A stretch of DNA of 37,470 nt from Deltaproteobacteria bacterium (GTDB lineage Bacteria > Myxococcota_A > UBA9160 > PR03): assembly GCA_035063765.1 (NCBI GenBank), contig JAPSFT010000032.1:1-37470 (forward strand). Reading direction: 5' to 3'. How positions within the stretch are numbered: the first letter of the stretch is position 1; each line of letters begins with the position of its first letter. A program made the position numbers and the translations under genes. The notes under the pieces were generated by a model that worked only from the letters and a program-made list of their open reading frames with translations, ran no database searches and was not told the DNA's origin. Positions 22,568 to 29,683 of this stretch are shown in pieces.

Positions 22568-23601
22568 GCGAGCCCGAGCCGCTCGAGATCCTCCTCGCTG
22601 AGCCCCAGGTAGTGCCCGAGCTCGTGGCTCACCGTGATCTTGATCTGCTCGAGCAGCTCCTCGCGGTCGCGGCAGGCCTTCTCGAGGTTCTTCTTGAAGA
22701 TCACGATCCGGTCGAGGTCGCGGGGCTGGTCGGTCACCGCCGCCTCGGTGCGCGGCGTGCCGATGAAGATGCCGAGGATCTGGGGCGACTGGTCGAGCTG
22801 CTCGAGCAGCTCCTCGCCCGGCAGGTCCTCGATCAGGACCGGGATGCGCTGGGCCGTCTCGCGCAGCGAGCGGGGCAGGTCCTCGAGCGCCTCGCGCGCG
22901 GTGCGCTCGAAGGTCTCGTCGTCGAGCTCGGCGGGGACCGAGTAGAGCTCGGGATCGAGGGCGTGGGCGCGCTCGAACATGCGGCCCGCCTCGTCGGCGG
23001 CACCGAGCCGCTCGAGCACGAGCCCCAGGTGGTACACGGCGTGGGCCGCGTCCGGGTTCAGGTTGACGGCCCGCTCGAGCTGCCGCCGTGCCTCCTCGAA
23101 GCGCCCCTGCTCGAAGAGGAGCTGGCCCTCGAAGGCGCGGTACACGTCCTGCTCGCCGCCCGTCTTCATGGCCCGCCGCAGCAGGAAGAGCGCCCCGGGC
23201 AGGTCGTTCTGGTAGAAGAGCGCCTTGGCCTTGAGGTAGTAGACCTCCGCCTCGATCCCGCGATCGAGACGCGGCAGCTCGCCGCCGCCGGCGAGCAGGC
23301 GGTCGCAGTGGCCGATCGCGTCCTCGTGCGCCCCGAACTCCTCGACCAGCAGCTCGGCCCGGTTCAGGTGGGCTGCCACGAACTTGGGATCCGCCTTCAC
23401 GGCCAGCTCGAACTCGGCGAGCGCTTCGTCGAACTTGCTCTCGTCCCACAGGATCTCGCCGCGCCCGTTGTGCGCCTCGGCGCCCTCGGGATGCGCCTTC
23501 AGCGCCTCGTCGAGCCACGCGAGCGCCTCGTCGGTACGACCGCCGTGCGAGGCCTCCATGGCCTGGTCGAGGCAGTCCCAGTAGCGGTCCTTGTCCTTCA
23601 T
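22564..23601 (-). CDS. TPR protein with a C-terminal zincin metallopeptidase-like domain
   Basis: A 345-residue protein. Residues about 5-225 are tetratricopeptide repeats (for example AEAHNGRGEILWDESKFDEALAEFELAVKADP and AAHAVYHLGLVLERLGAADEAGRMFERAHALDP). The last 110 residues resemble the small bacterial zincin family (Zincin_1): LPRSLRETAQRIPVLIEDLP, then a short core, then TVSHELGHYLGLSEED with HExxH at His326-Glu327-His330. The zincin domain normally occurs alone at about 115-130 residues, so this is a fusion. ATG at 23601 follows AAGGATCC. It leads the glcDEF unit and its stop overlaps glcD. A role in maturation or turnover of GlcDEF is conceivable but unproven. Confidence 0.88.
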   Translation of the reverse strand: MKDKDRYWDCLDQAMEASHGGRTDEALAWLDEALKAHPEGAEAHNGRGEILWDESKFDEALAEFELAVKADPKFVAAHLNRAELLVEEFGAHEDAIGHCDRLLAGGGELPRLDRGIEAEVYYLKAKALFYQNDLPGALFLLRRAMKTGGEQDVYRAFEGQLLFEQGRFEEARRQLERAVNLNPDAAHAVYHLGLVLERLGAADEAGRMFERAHALDPELYSVPAELDDETFERTAREALEDLPRSLRETAQRIPVLIEDLPGEELLEQLDQSPQILGIFIGTPRTEAAVTDQPRDLDRIVIFKKNLEKACRDREELLEQIKITVSHELGHYLGLSEEDLERLGLA

Positions 23602-23634
23602 GGATCCTTCGCCGGCAGGCGGCCGGGGGGGTGT

Positions 23635-23655
23635 GCCGGCCTTCGGAAAGCCGGC
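23635..23655 (-). repeat. Hairpin at the expected 5' end of the metallopeptidase-glcDEF transcript
   Basis: GCCGGC...GCCGGC arms, with two extra T-A pairs across one mismatch and a CGG loop. On the minus strand it lies between the -10-like box and the start codon, at or near the predicted transcript 5' end, and might protect or regulate the mRNA. Confidence 0.4.
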
Positions 23656-23658
23656 GGC

Positions 23659-23667
23659 ATCTTAGCA
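23659..23667 (-). promoter_or_regulatory. Extended -10-like promoter for the metallopeptidase-glcDEF unit
   Basis: On the minus strand the sequence reads TGCTAAGAT: a TG one base before TAAGAT (four of six matches to TATAAT), the extended -10 form. There is no good -35 box. It predicts a start near 23652 and a leader of about 50 bases before the ATG at 23601. The remaining upstream bases to 23872 hold no gene. Confidence 0.35.
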
Positions 23668-23799
23668 GACGAGCGCCCCGCTTCGCGTGCTCGACGCTCC
23701 TCGGAGGAACCCCGTAAACCCTTGAAAGCATGGATTTTTTTCTACCTCGAACGATGTCTCACGGAAGCGCGAAGGCCGCGATCTGCCAGCGATTTCCGT

Positions 23800-23819
23800 C
23801 CTTCGCCCCAAGGGGAAGG
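23800..23819 (-). terminator. Hairpin downstream of the VanZ-like gene, possible transcript end
   Basis: CCTTC-GC-CCC-AA-GGG-GAAGG forms a stem with a two-base bulge about 54 bases past the VanZ-like stop on the minus strand. It is not followed by a T-tract on that strand, so intrinsic termination is uncertain. Confidence 0.3.
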
Positions 23820-23872
23820 TAGGCGGCGTGCGCTCCGGGACACCGGCCGGCCTGGACCGGGAACGGGGCTCG

Positions 23873-24412
23873 CTAGGAGCGGTCGGTGAGCGACGTCGTG
23901 AGCGCGGCCGCGAGGCACAGGGCGGCCGCGATCGCGAGCCGCCGGCGCAGGCCCTGCTCGTGCGCCGACGGGCGTCCGGCGTAAGCGGCGATCCAGAGCA
24001 CGCCGGCGGCGCCGGCGGCGTCGGTGAGGAAGTCGAGCGGCGAGGCGCTGCGGCCGGCCACGCCGGCCTGGTGGAGCTCGTCGAGGGCCGCCCAGCCCAT
24101 CACGATCGCGAAGGCAGCGACCCGCGCGCGCCGGCCCGGATCCGGCCACGAGCGCGGGAGCGGCCTCGGCGCCAGGGCGACCGCGGCCAGCGCGGCCAGG
24201 AAGCCGAAGACCGGCGCGTGGGCGAGGTTGAAGAAGAAGTCGGAGGCCGGCAGCGGCGGCCGCACCCGGATCCGGCCGCTCGAGAGCCACCAGATGAAGC
24301 CCATCCAGCCCGCGGTCGCGAGCGCGGCCACGGGACGCGGCAGCGCCCCGAGGACGCGCGCGAGCGCAGCCACGAGCCGCGATGCAGAGCCCTGCTGCGG
24401 GCGCTCCCCCAT
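23873..24412 (-). CDS. VanZ-like family membrane protein
   Basis: A 179-residue integral membrane protein with about four helices. The family pattern is visible: WMGFIWWLSSG in the first helix, FFFNLAHAPVFGFLAALAAVAL (about 59-80) with the conserved N-x-x-H-x-P/x-x-F, and DELHQAGVAGRSASPLDFLTDAAGAAGG-like (about 111-136), the conserved VanZ loop with Asp, His and Asp. VanZ in enterococci gives low-level teicoplanin resistance, but most bacterial relatives have no known role. The ATG at 24412 begins MGERPQQGSASR. It is 33 bases downstream of the histone-like gene on the same strand. Confidence 0.85.
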   Translation of the reverse strand: MGERPQQGSASRLVAALARVLGALPRPVAALATAGWMGFIWWLSSGRIRVRPPLPASDFFFNLAHAPVFGFLAALAAVALAPRPLPRSWPDPGRRARVAAFAIVMGWAALDELHQAGVAGRSASPLDFLTDAAGAAGVLWIAAYAGRPSAHEQGLRRRLAIAAALCLAAALTTSLTDRS

Positions 24413-24445
24413 CGGGGCCCGACTCCAGCCGCTCGCTCGCCGGGC

Positions 24446-24883
24446 TCAGTCCGGGGTCGGCTCGATCGCGGCGGCCGTCTCGCGCATCGCCTTCGTCACG
24501 CGCCCGGTCGCCTTGCGCGCCGCCGAGCGGGTGCGCGGGCGCGCGGGCGCCAGCGCCCGCTCGAGCCGGCGCAGCAGGTCGACGAGCTGGCGCCGGTAGG
24601 GCGCAGCGAGGCGCCGCCAGCCGGCCTCCCCCTTCGCCTCGAGCCGCCCGAGCTGCTGGCTCGCCTCGCGCAGCAGCCGTGCCGCGCGCCGCCGCACGTC
24701 GACCGATGCGCGCGCCAGCTCGCGCTCGAGGGCGTCGAGGCGGGGCGCCACCTGTCGGGCGAAGGCGCTCAGCGTGGGAGGGAGCTCCATGCGACCGAGC
24801 GCCGCGCCGATCCCGCGCCGCGTGCCGCGCGAGGCCTTCTTGCGCCCGCTCTTCTTGTGCGACGCCTTCTTGCGAGTCGCCAT
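24446..24883 (-). CDS. Histone-H1-like Lys/Ala/Arg-rich basic protein
   Basis: A 145-residue, very basic protein. The first 25 residues are a Lys/Ser/Arg tail (MATRKKASHKKSGRKKASRG), like the tails of bacterial H1-type and AlgP/HU-extension proteins that bind DNA. The middle (about 38-110) is an amphipathic Arg/Leu/Ala coiled coil (PRLDALERELARASVDVRRRAARLLREASQQLGRLEAK). The C-terminal part has another basic stretch, PRTRSAARKATGRVTKAM. ATG at 24883 follows GAGGAGG. A nucleoid-associated or polyphosphate/RNA-binding role is likely from composition but not shown; a phasin-like coiled-coil protein is an alternative. Confidence 0.72.
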   Translation of the reverse strand: MATRKKASHKKSGRKKASRGTRRGIGAALGRMELPPTLSAFARQVAPRLDALERELARASVDVRRRAARLLREASQQLGRLEAKGEAGWRRLAAPYRRQLVDLLRRLERALAPARPRTRSAARKATGRVTKAMRETAAAIEPTPD

Positions 24884-25056
24884 GTTCCGCCTCCTCGGCA
24901 TCCTGGTGGGGAGCCGGGCCCAGTGTACTCCGGCACGGAGCGCCCGCGCGCGGAGCGCGGGCGCTGCACCATCCGGGGGCTTCTCACACCAGGGCCTCCG
25001 GACACTCCGAGCCGGACCGCTGCCGCCTACAGTACCCCGGCGGGCACGCCGATTGG

Positions 25057-25078
25057 ACGCTGGCCCCGTTGCCAGCGT
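25057..25078. repeat. Perfect 8-bp inverted repeat upstream of the secreted protein gene
   Basis: ACGCTGGC-CCCGTT-GCCAGCGT. It covers the -35-like box, so it is placed like an operator for the promoter of the gene at 25234. The 350-base spacer 24884-25233 holds this repeat, the promoter-like pair and no gene I can support. Confidence 0.5.
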
Positions 25079-25097
25079 GCGAGCCCATGGATAAGGT
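25069..25097 (+). promoter_or_regulatory. Sigma-70-like promoter for the secreted protein gene at 25234
   Basis: TTGCCA (25069-25074, five of six matches to the -35 consensus) and TAAGGT (25092-25097) are spaced by exactly 17 bases. The predicted leader is about 130 bases, ending in AAAGGAG six bases before the GTG start. Confidence 0.4.
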
Positions 25098-25233
25098 GTC
25101 GTATGGGCAGCGAGGTTCCACCCGGGATCGATGGGAGATCGGACGAGGGGGGCACCGAGGGGCGGATGATCCGCCACGGCGCGATCGTCCATCGAGAGAC
25201 CGAGCTGTCACCTAGGGAAAAAAGGAGTGCTCA

Positions 25234-25770
25234 GTGACGCGCGTGATCGGACGTGTTCTGACGATCGCCTTCGCGGCGGTCGGGCTTGCGATGTTGTCGC
25301 CGCAGGTCGTGAGTGCCGACGAGGTGGGCGGTGAGGAGATCGAGGTTCCCCCGCGCGCCGCGGCTCCCACGCCGGAGCCCGTGGTCGTGACCAAGGAGGT
25401 GCCGGTGTCGGCGCCGCCGCCGCCCTTCGTCGAGCTCGAGCGCAAGAGCGTCGGCGCGGGCCTCGGCCTGAGCTGGGGCGAGGGCACGATCTACTGGGAG
25501 GGCCAGGAGCACGCGTTCAGCGTGAAGGGCCTCCGCGTGGGCGACGTCGGTCTCGCCAAGATGATCGGCGAGGGCCACGTGCAGAACCTCGCGAGCCTCG
25601 AGGACTTCGCCGGCACCTACGTGGCCGTCGGCGCGGGCGCGACCGCCGGCAAGGGCGCGTCGGCCGTGACGATGCGCAACGAGAACGGGGTCGTGATCTC
25701 CCTGCGCTCGCAGTCGGAGGGCGTGGCCCTGAACCTGGGCGCCGAGGGCTTCCAGGTCGAGCTCCAGTAG
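25234..25770 (+). CDS. Small secreted protein with a Gly-rich beta domain, unknown
   Basis: A 178-residue protein with a signal peptide (basic MTRVIGR, a hydrophobic core, likely cut after VVSA, residue 28). A Pro-rich linker runs to about residue 65 (PPRAAAPTPEPVV...SAPPPP). The globular domain then runs to the end: SVGAGLGLSWGEGTIYWEG, FSVKGLRVGDVG, VQNLASLEDFAGTYVAVGAGATAGKG, NENGVVISLRSQSEGVALNLGAEG. This repeated beta/Gly pattern resembles small proteobacterial periplasmic proteins usually left as hypothetical; I cannot name the family with confidence. The GTG start at 25234 has AAAGGAG six bases upstream. It stands alone, followed by a strong hairpin. Confidence 0.85.
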   Translation: MTRVIGRVLTIAFAAVGLAMLSPQVVSADEVGGEEIEVPPRAAAPTPEPVVVTKEVPVSAPPPPFVELERKSVGAGLGLSWGEGTIYWEGQEHAFSVKGLRVGDVGLAKMIGEGHVQNLASLEDFAGTYVAVGAGATAGKGASAVTMRNENGVVISLRSQSEGVALNLGAEGFQVELQ

Positions 25771-25787
25771 CTTCGCGGATTCCACGG

Positions 25788-25819
25788 CGCCGGGGGGGCC
25801 CGTCCGGGTCCTCCCGGCG
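25788..25819 (+). terminator. Strong hairpin after the secreted protein gene
   Basis: CGCCGGG (25788-25794) pairs with CCCGGCG (25813-25819), and an inner GGCCC/GGGTCC part extends the stem. It starts 17 bases after the stop. Only a weak T-rich segment follows (CTGCTTTC), so it is a plausible but not ideal intrinsic terminator. A second small hairpin, GCTCC-TTTT-GGAGC, lies at 25850-25863. Confidence 0.5.
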
Positions 25820-25890
25820 TCTGCTTTCGGGGACGCCCGCTCCGGCGCCGCTCCTTTTGGAGCCGGCAGGGCCGGTTATCCTCGGCGGCC

Positions 25891-26604
25891 ATGCGCCTTC
25901 CGCTGCTCCTCGCCTCCGCCGGGATCCTCGTCGTGGCCTTCGGCTGCGCCTCCTCGCCCTCGGGCGGTGGGGGCGCCCGGCAGTTCGACTGGTTCTCCCA
26001 GGGCGGGCTCAACGGCGGGGACGACCTCTGGTACGCGAAGGTCGAGGAGTGGCAGGGCCGGGCCCGCGCCGAGGGCACGCGGCTGCCGAAGACCGAGCGC
26101 AGCCTGCGAAGCGCCGAGTTCTCGGGCCAGCTCCTCTTCTCGATGGCCGCCTTCCGTGACAGCGAGCGCCGCGAGCTCGCCCGGCGCATCACCGACTGGA
26201 CCCAGCGCATCGCCCGCAAGCACTACAAGTTCGACCCGGGCAACAACGACCCGGTCTACGACCGCTGGCCGACGGTCGGCGAGCTGCTCGCGAACAACGG
26301 CGACGACTGCGACGGCCTCGACCTGATCGCCTTCCAGCTCCTGCGCGAGTTCGGCTTCCCGCCCGAGCAGATCTACCGGGGCATCGTGCGCCGCAACAAG
26401 GACGACGCGAACCACATGGTGACGCTCTGGTTCGAGGATCCGCACGATCCGTGGATCCTGGACGCCACGGGGGCCGTGACGGTGCAGTTCCGGCGCGCCT
26501 CCGAGCTGCCCGGGTGGACCCCGACCAAGCTCTTCAACCTCTCCGAGCAGTTCAACGTCGTCGAGAGGCCGGCCGGCGGGCGGCCTCTCGCCGCCGGCGA
26601 ATGA
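25891..26604 (+). CDS. Lipoprotein with a transglutaminase-like Cys/His/Asp triad
   Basis: A 237-residue protein with a lipoprotein signal (MRLPLLLASAGILVVAFGC, Cys19) and a Ser/Gly linker. The globular part has NNGDDCDGLDLIAFQLLREFGF with Cys140, NHMVTLWFEDP with His175 and WILDATGAV with Asp191. This order and spacing is the transglutaminase/papain-like arrangement of the bacterial cysteine proteinase (BTLCP) group, so a periplasmic peptidase or amide-bond enzyme is likely (inference). A TTATCCT box lies just before the ATG, suggesting a very short leader. The exported dikinase-like gene follows after 46 bases on the same strand, which places both in one unit. Confidence 0.85.
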   Translation: MRLPLLLASAGILVVAFGCASSPSGGGGARQFDWFSQGGLNGGDDLWYAKVEEWQGRARAEGTRLPKTERSLRSAEFSGQLLFSMAAFRDSERRELARRITDWTQRIARKHYKFDPGNNDPVYDRWPTVGELLANNGDDCDGLDLIAFQLLREFGFPPEQIYRGIVRRNKDDANHMVTLWFEDPHDPWILDATGAVTVQFRRASELPGWTPTKLFNLSEQFNVVERPAGGRPLAAGE

Positions 26605-26650
26605 GGGCACGGCGATCGCGCAAACCGACGCTCCCACGAGGATCCGCGCC

Positions 26651-29600
26651 ATGCGACACCGAGGCCGCGCCGCCCTGCTCGTGTCCCTGGTCCTGCTCGC
26701 GGCCGGGTCCGCCGCCGCGCAGCCGCTCCCGCCGCCGGACACGCTTCGCAGCTGGATCGTCGGCTTCAAGGAATCCGAGCGCGGTCCCTTCGAGCTGATC
26801 CGCTGGTTCTGCCACGACGGGCGGATCCGCCCGGCGCGCGCCGGCTGCGGCGGCGAGAACATGGGCGTCCAGCACGGCGACTGGAACCCGCAGGCGCGGG
26901 CGATGCGCGCGAACGGCTACGCCGTCGCAAACGTCCTGGTGGCGCTCGAGCCGCAGCGCTTCGTCGGGCCGGATGCCGACCTCGACGCCTGGACCCAGAT
27001 CCTGCTCGAGCGCTTCCTCGTCGGCTTCGACGACGGCTGGATCTTCCGCGGCGCCTACGGCTACCGCGGCGCCTTCCAGATCGAGGACGAGGAGAAGGCG
27101 GCGCGCCAGATCGTCCTGGCGATGCTCGCCGACCGCCGCTGGCGCGATCCCGGCCGCTTCTTCCTGCTGCGCGAGTCGGTGCGCCTGCTGCCGCTCTCGC
27201 TCGACACCGCCTCGGCCGCCGAGGTGCGCGCACGCGCCATGCAGCTCGCCGCGCGCGACCCGGGCTTCGCCTCGCTGCGCGCGAAGATCCACAGCTTCCC
27301 CGACGGCGACGACGCCCTGCGCGTGCGCGAGTACGCCGCGCAGGGGCGCGCCGGGATGCGCGGCGACTACGAGTCGCTGGCCGAGCAGATCGAGCGCCTC
27401 TACGCGCCCGAAGGCGCCGCCAAGGCGGTGCTGGCGCTGGCGCCGATCATCGGGCACGGCGACGTCGCGAAGCAGCTCCGCGAGAAGAGCGACGAGTTCG
27501 CGGCCGAGGTCAACATGGGGCGGCGCTTCGCCGCCGCCGCCAAGCTGCTGCGCCTCCTGCGCGAGTCCTTCCCGGAGATCGACGACCCCGAGGTCGCGCT
27601 GCGCACCCTGATGACGAGCCTCGCGCTCGAGCGCGAGGCCTACGCCGCCGGCGCGGAGGCGCTCACCAGGCTCGCGAGCTCGACGCGGCGCAGCCGGCTG
27701 TGGCTGATGGCGTACGGCGCCGAGGCGCTCTACGGCATCGGCGTCCTCGGCCCGCGCGAGCTCGCCGAGGCCGAGGCCGCCGTGAAGAGCATCGAGTCGC
27801 GCAACCCGACCCTGCGCCAGTACCGCGAGGTGGTGCTCTACCTGTCGCGGATTCCCGAGTGGAGCGGGCTGCGGCTCGACTTCCGCTTCGGCCGCCAGAT
27901 CCAGCGCTGGGCGCCCTTCGAGCCGCTCGTCCGGCAGTACCCCGTCGACCGCCTGCGCGGGAGCCCCCTGCTCTTCTACAGCGGCGTCCTCGACACGATG
28001 GTCGCCGACGCCAACGAGCGGGCCGGCGTGATCCACGAGGTGATGGGCGAGCGGGTGGGGGGCGGCTTGCGCGCGCTCAACCCGGGCCTCGCGCGCGGCG
28101 TGCTGCGCGCCGCCGACGACGGCGCGCACATGGACCGCCTCGACCCGAAGGGCATCTACCTGCTCCCGGAGACCACGCCCGACATCTCTCCGGTGTCGGG
28201 GATCCTGACGCGCGGTGCGGGCAGCTCGGTCTCGCACGTCCAGCTCCTGGCGCGCAACCTCGGCATCCCGAACGTGCTCGTGAACGAGGATCTGGTGGCG
28301 CGGCTGCGCGACGAGGCGGGCGCCCGCGCGGTGCTGGCCGTGAGCCCCGGCGGCGCGGTGCGGCTCGCCGCCGACGGCAGCCAGTGGGACGCCGTCTTCG
28401 GCGTCGAGAGCCAGGCCCCGCGCGACGCGCTGCTCCAGCCCGACATGCTGAAGATCGACCTCGCCACGACCACGCCGATCCCGCTCGCGAACCTGCGCGC
28501 GCTCGACGCCGGCCGCGTGTGCGGCCCGAAGGGCGCGAACCTGGGCGAGCTGCGCTTCCACTTCGGCCGCCAGGTGCCCGACGGCTTCGTGATCCCCTTC
28601 GGCGCCTTCCGGCGCTTCCTCGACGAGCCGATCGAGAAGGGCGGGCCCTCGGCGTGGACCTGGCTCGCGGGCCGTTACGACGAGATCCAGCGCGCCGGTA
28701 TGGGGAGCGCGCGCGGCCGGCGGCTCGCCGAGGAGACCCTCGCGCGGCTGCGCCGCTTCATCGCCGAGGCCCCCTTCGTGCCGGGCTTCGAGACCGATGT
28801 CGAGTGGGCGCTGCGCGAGCAGTTCGGCGCGCCCGGCCGCTACGGCGTGTTCGTGCGCAGCGACACCAACGTCGAGGACCTGCCCGGCTTCACCGGCGCC
28901 GGGCTCAACCAGACGGTGCCGAACGTGGTCGGCAACGAGGCGATCCTCGCGGCCATCCGCACGGTCTGGGCCTCGCCCTTCAGCGAGCGCTCCTTCGCCT
29001 GGCGCCAGTCCCACATGAGCGATCCCGAGAACCTCTTCGCCTCGGTCGTGGTGCAGGAGGCGTTCCCGGCCGAGAAGTCCGGCGTGCTGGTGACGGTGGA
29101 CGTCGAGGACGGGAGCCGGAAGTGGCTCACGATCGCAACCAACGAGGGCGTCGGCGGCGCCGTCGACGGCCAGGCCGCGGAGGTCCTGCTGGTGAACGCC
29201 TCGAGCGGCGTGACCCGGCTGCTCGCGCCGGCGGCCACGCCGATGAAGCGGGTGCTCTCGCCCCGCGGCGGCATCGTCGAGGAGCGGGCCAGCGGCACCG
29301 AGTGGGTGCTCCAGCCCGGTGAGGTGCGCCAGCTCGTGCGGCTCGCGCGCGAGGTGCCGGAGAAGCTCGCGACGATGCGCACCGCCACCGGCGAGCCGAT
29401 CCCGGCCGACGTCGAGTTCGCGTTCGCGGACGGGCGGCTGGCGCTGCTCCAGATCCGGCCCTTCAACGAGAGCAAGCGCGCGCAGCGCAGCCAGTACCTG
29501 GCCCAGCTCGACGCCGAGGCGCGCGGGCGCGACGACGAGCCGGTGTGGATCGGCGGCGTGCCGGGCCGGCCGGATCCGGCGGCCGAGGCCGCGAAGAAGC

Positions 29601-29683
29601 AGGAGGAAGAGCGGGTGGCTGCCGAGGAGGCCGCGCAGAAGGCCGCCGAGCGGCGCGACCGCCAGCGCAGGGGGGTCCGATGA
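26651..29683 (+). CDS. Exported dikinase-like protein: phosphohistidine swivel domain followed by PPDK/PEP-synthase-type ATP-binding domain
   Basis: A 1010-residue protein with a textbook Sec signal (MRHRGRAALLVSLVLLAAGSAAA, cut before Gln24). Residues 30-500 are mostly helical and unassigned, apart from a Cys/His-rich patch (FCHDGRIRP, CGGENMGVQHGDW, 53-78). Residues about 500-575 match the PEP-utiliser mobile domain: SVSHVQLLARNLGIPNV with the phospho-acceptor His529. Residues about 605-940 match the PPDK N-terminal ATP domain: CGPKGANLGEL (Lys627), FVRSDTNVEDLPGFTGAG (Arg736, Glu742, Asp743), SGVLVTVD and LALLQIRP (Gln934, Arg936). The tail from 970 is a charged coil. Swivel-before-ATP is the order of glucan water dikinases; PPDK and rifampin phosphotransferase put the ATP domain first. 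The substrate is unknown. Its stop overlaps the next gene (ATGA). Confidence 0.88.
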   Translation: MRHRGRAALLVSLVLLAAGSAAAQPLPPPDTLRSWIVGFKESERGPFELIRWFCHDGRIRPARAGCGGENMGVQHGDWNPQARAMRANGYAVANVLVALEPQRFVGPDADLDAWTQILLERFLVGFDDGWIFRGAYGYRGAFQIEDEEKAARQIVLAMLADRRWRDPGRFFLLRESVRLLPLSLDTASAAEVRARAMQLAARDPGFASLRAKIHSFPDGDDALRVREYAAQGRAGMRGDYESLAEQIERLYAPEGAAKAVLALAPIIGHGDVAKQLREKSDEFAAEVNMGRRFAAAAKLLRLLRESFPEIDDPEVALRTLMTSLALEREAYAAGAEALTRLASSTRRSRLWLMAYGAEALYGIGVLGPRELAEAEAAVKSIESRNPTLRQYREVVLYLSRIPEWSGLRLDFRFGRQIQRWAPFEPLVRQYPVDRLRGSPLLFYSGVLDTMVADANERAGVIHEVMGERVGGGLRALNPGLARGVLRAADDGAHMDRLDPKGIYLLPETTPDISPVSGILTRGAGSSVSHVQLLARNLGIPNVLVNEDLVARLRDEAGARAVLAVSPGGAVRLAADGSQWDAVFGVESQAPRDALLQPDMLKIDLATTTPIPLANLRALDAGRVCGPKGANLGELRFHFGRQVPDGFVIPFGAFRRFLDEPIEKGGPSAWTWLAGRYDEIQRAGMGSARGRRLAEETLARLRRFIAEAPFVPGFETDVEWALREQFGAPGRYGVFVRSDTNVEDLPGFTGAGLNQTVPNVVGNEAILAAIRTVWASPFSERSFAWRQSHMSDPENLFASVVVQEAFPAEKSGVLVTVDVEDGSRKWLTIATNEGVGGAVDGQAAEVLLVNASSGVTRLLAPAATPMKRVLSPRGGIVEERASGTEWVLQPGEVRQLVRLAREVPEKLATMRTATGEPIPADVEFAFADGRLALLQIRPFNESKRAQRSQYLAQLDAEARGRDDEPVWIGGVPGRPDPAAEAAKKQEEERVAAEEAAQKAAERRDRQRRGVR

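Noticed and set aside
23733-23740. T7 tract as an intrinsic terminator on the plus strand
   Set aside because: No stem precedes it and no plus-strand gene ends nearby; it is only a locally AT-rich patch in the upstream region of the metallopeptidase gene.
24950-25192. Minus-strand N-terminal extension of the histone-like gene to 25192
   Set aside because: The extension runs across the promoter-like region of the divergent gene and reads as random sequence; ATG at 24883 has a strong GAGGAGG site and starts the typical basic tail.
25429-25770. Assignment of the secreted protein to the EipA/DUF1134 family
   Set aside because: The Gly-rich SWGEGT / GLRVGDVG pattern does not match what I recall of EipA well enough; left as unknown.
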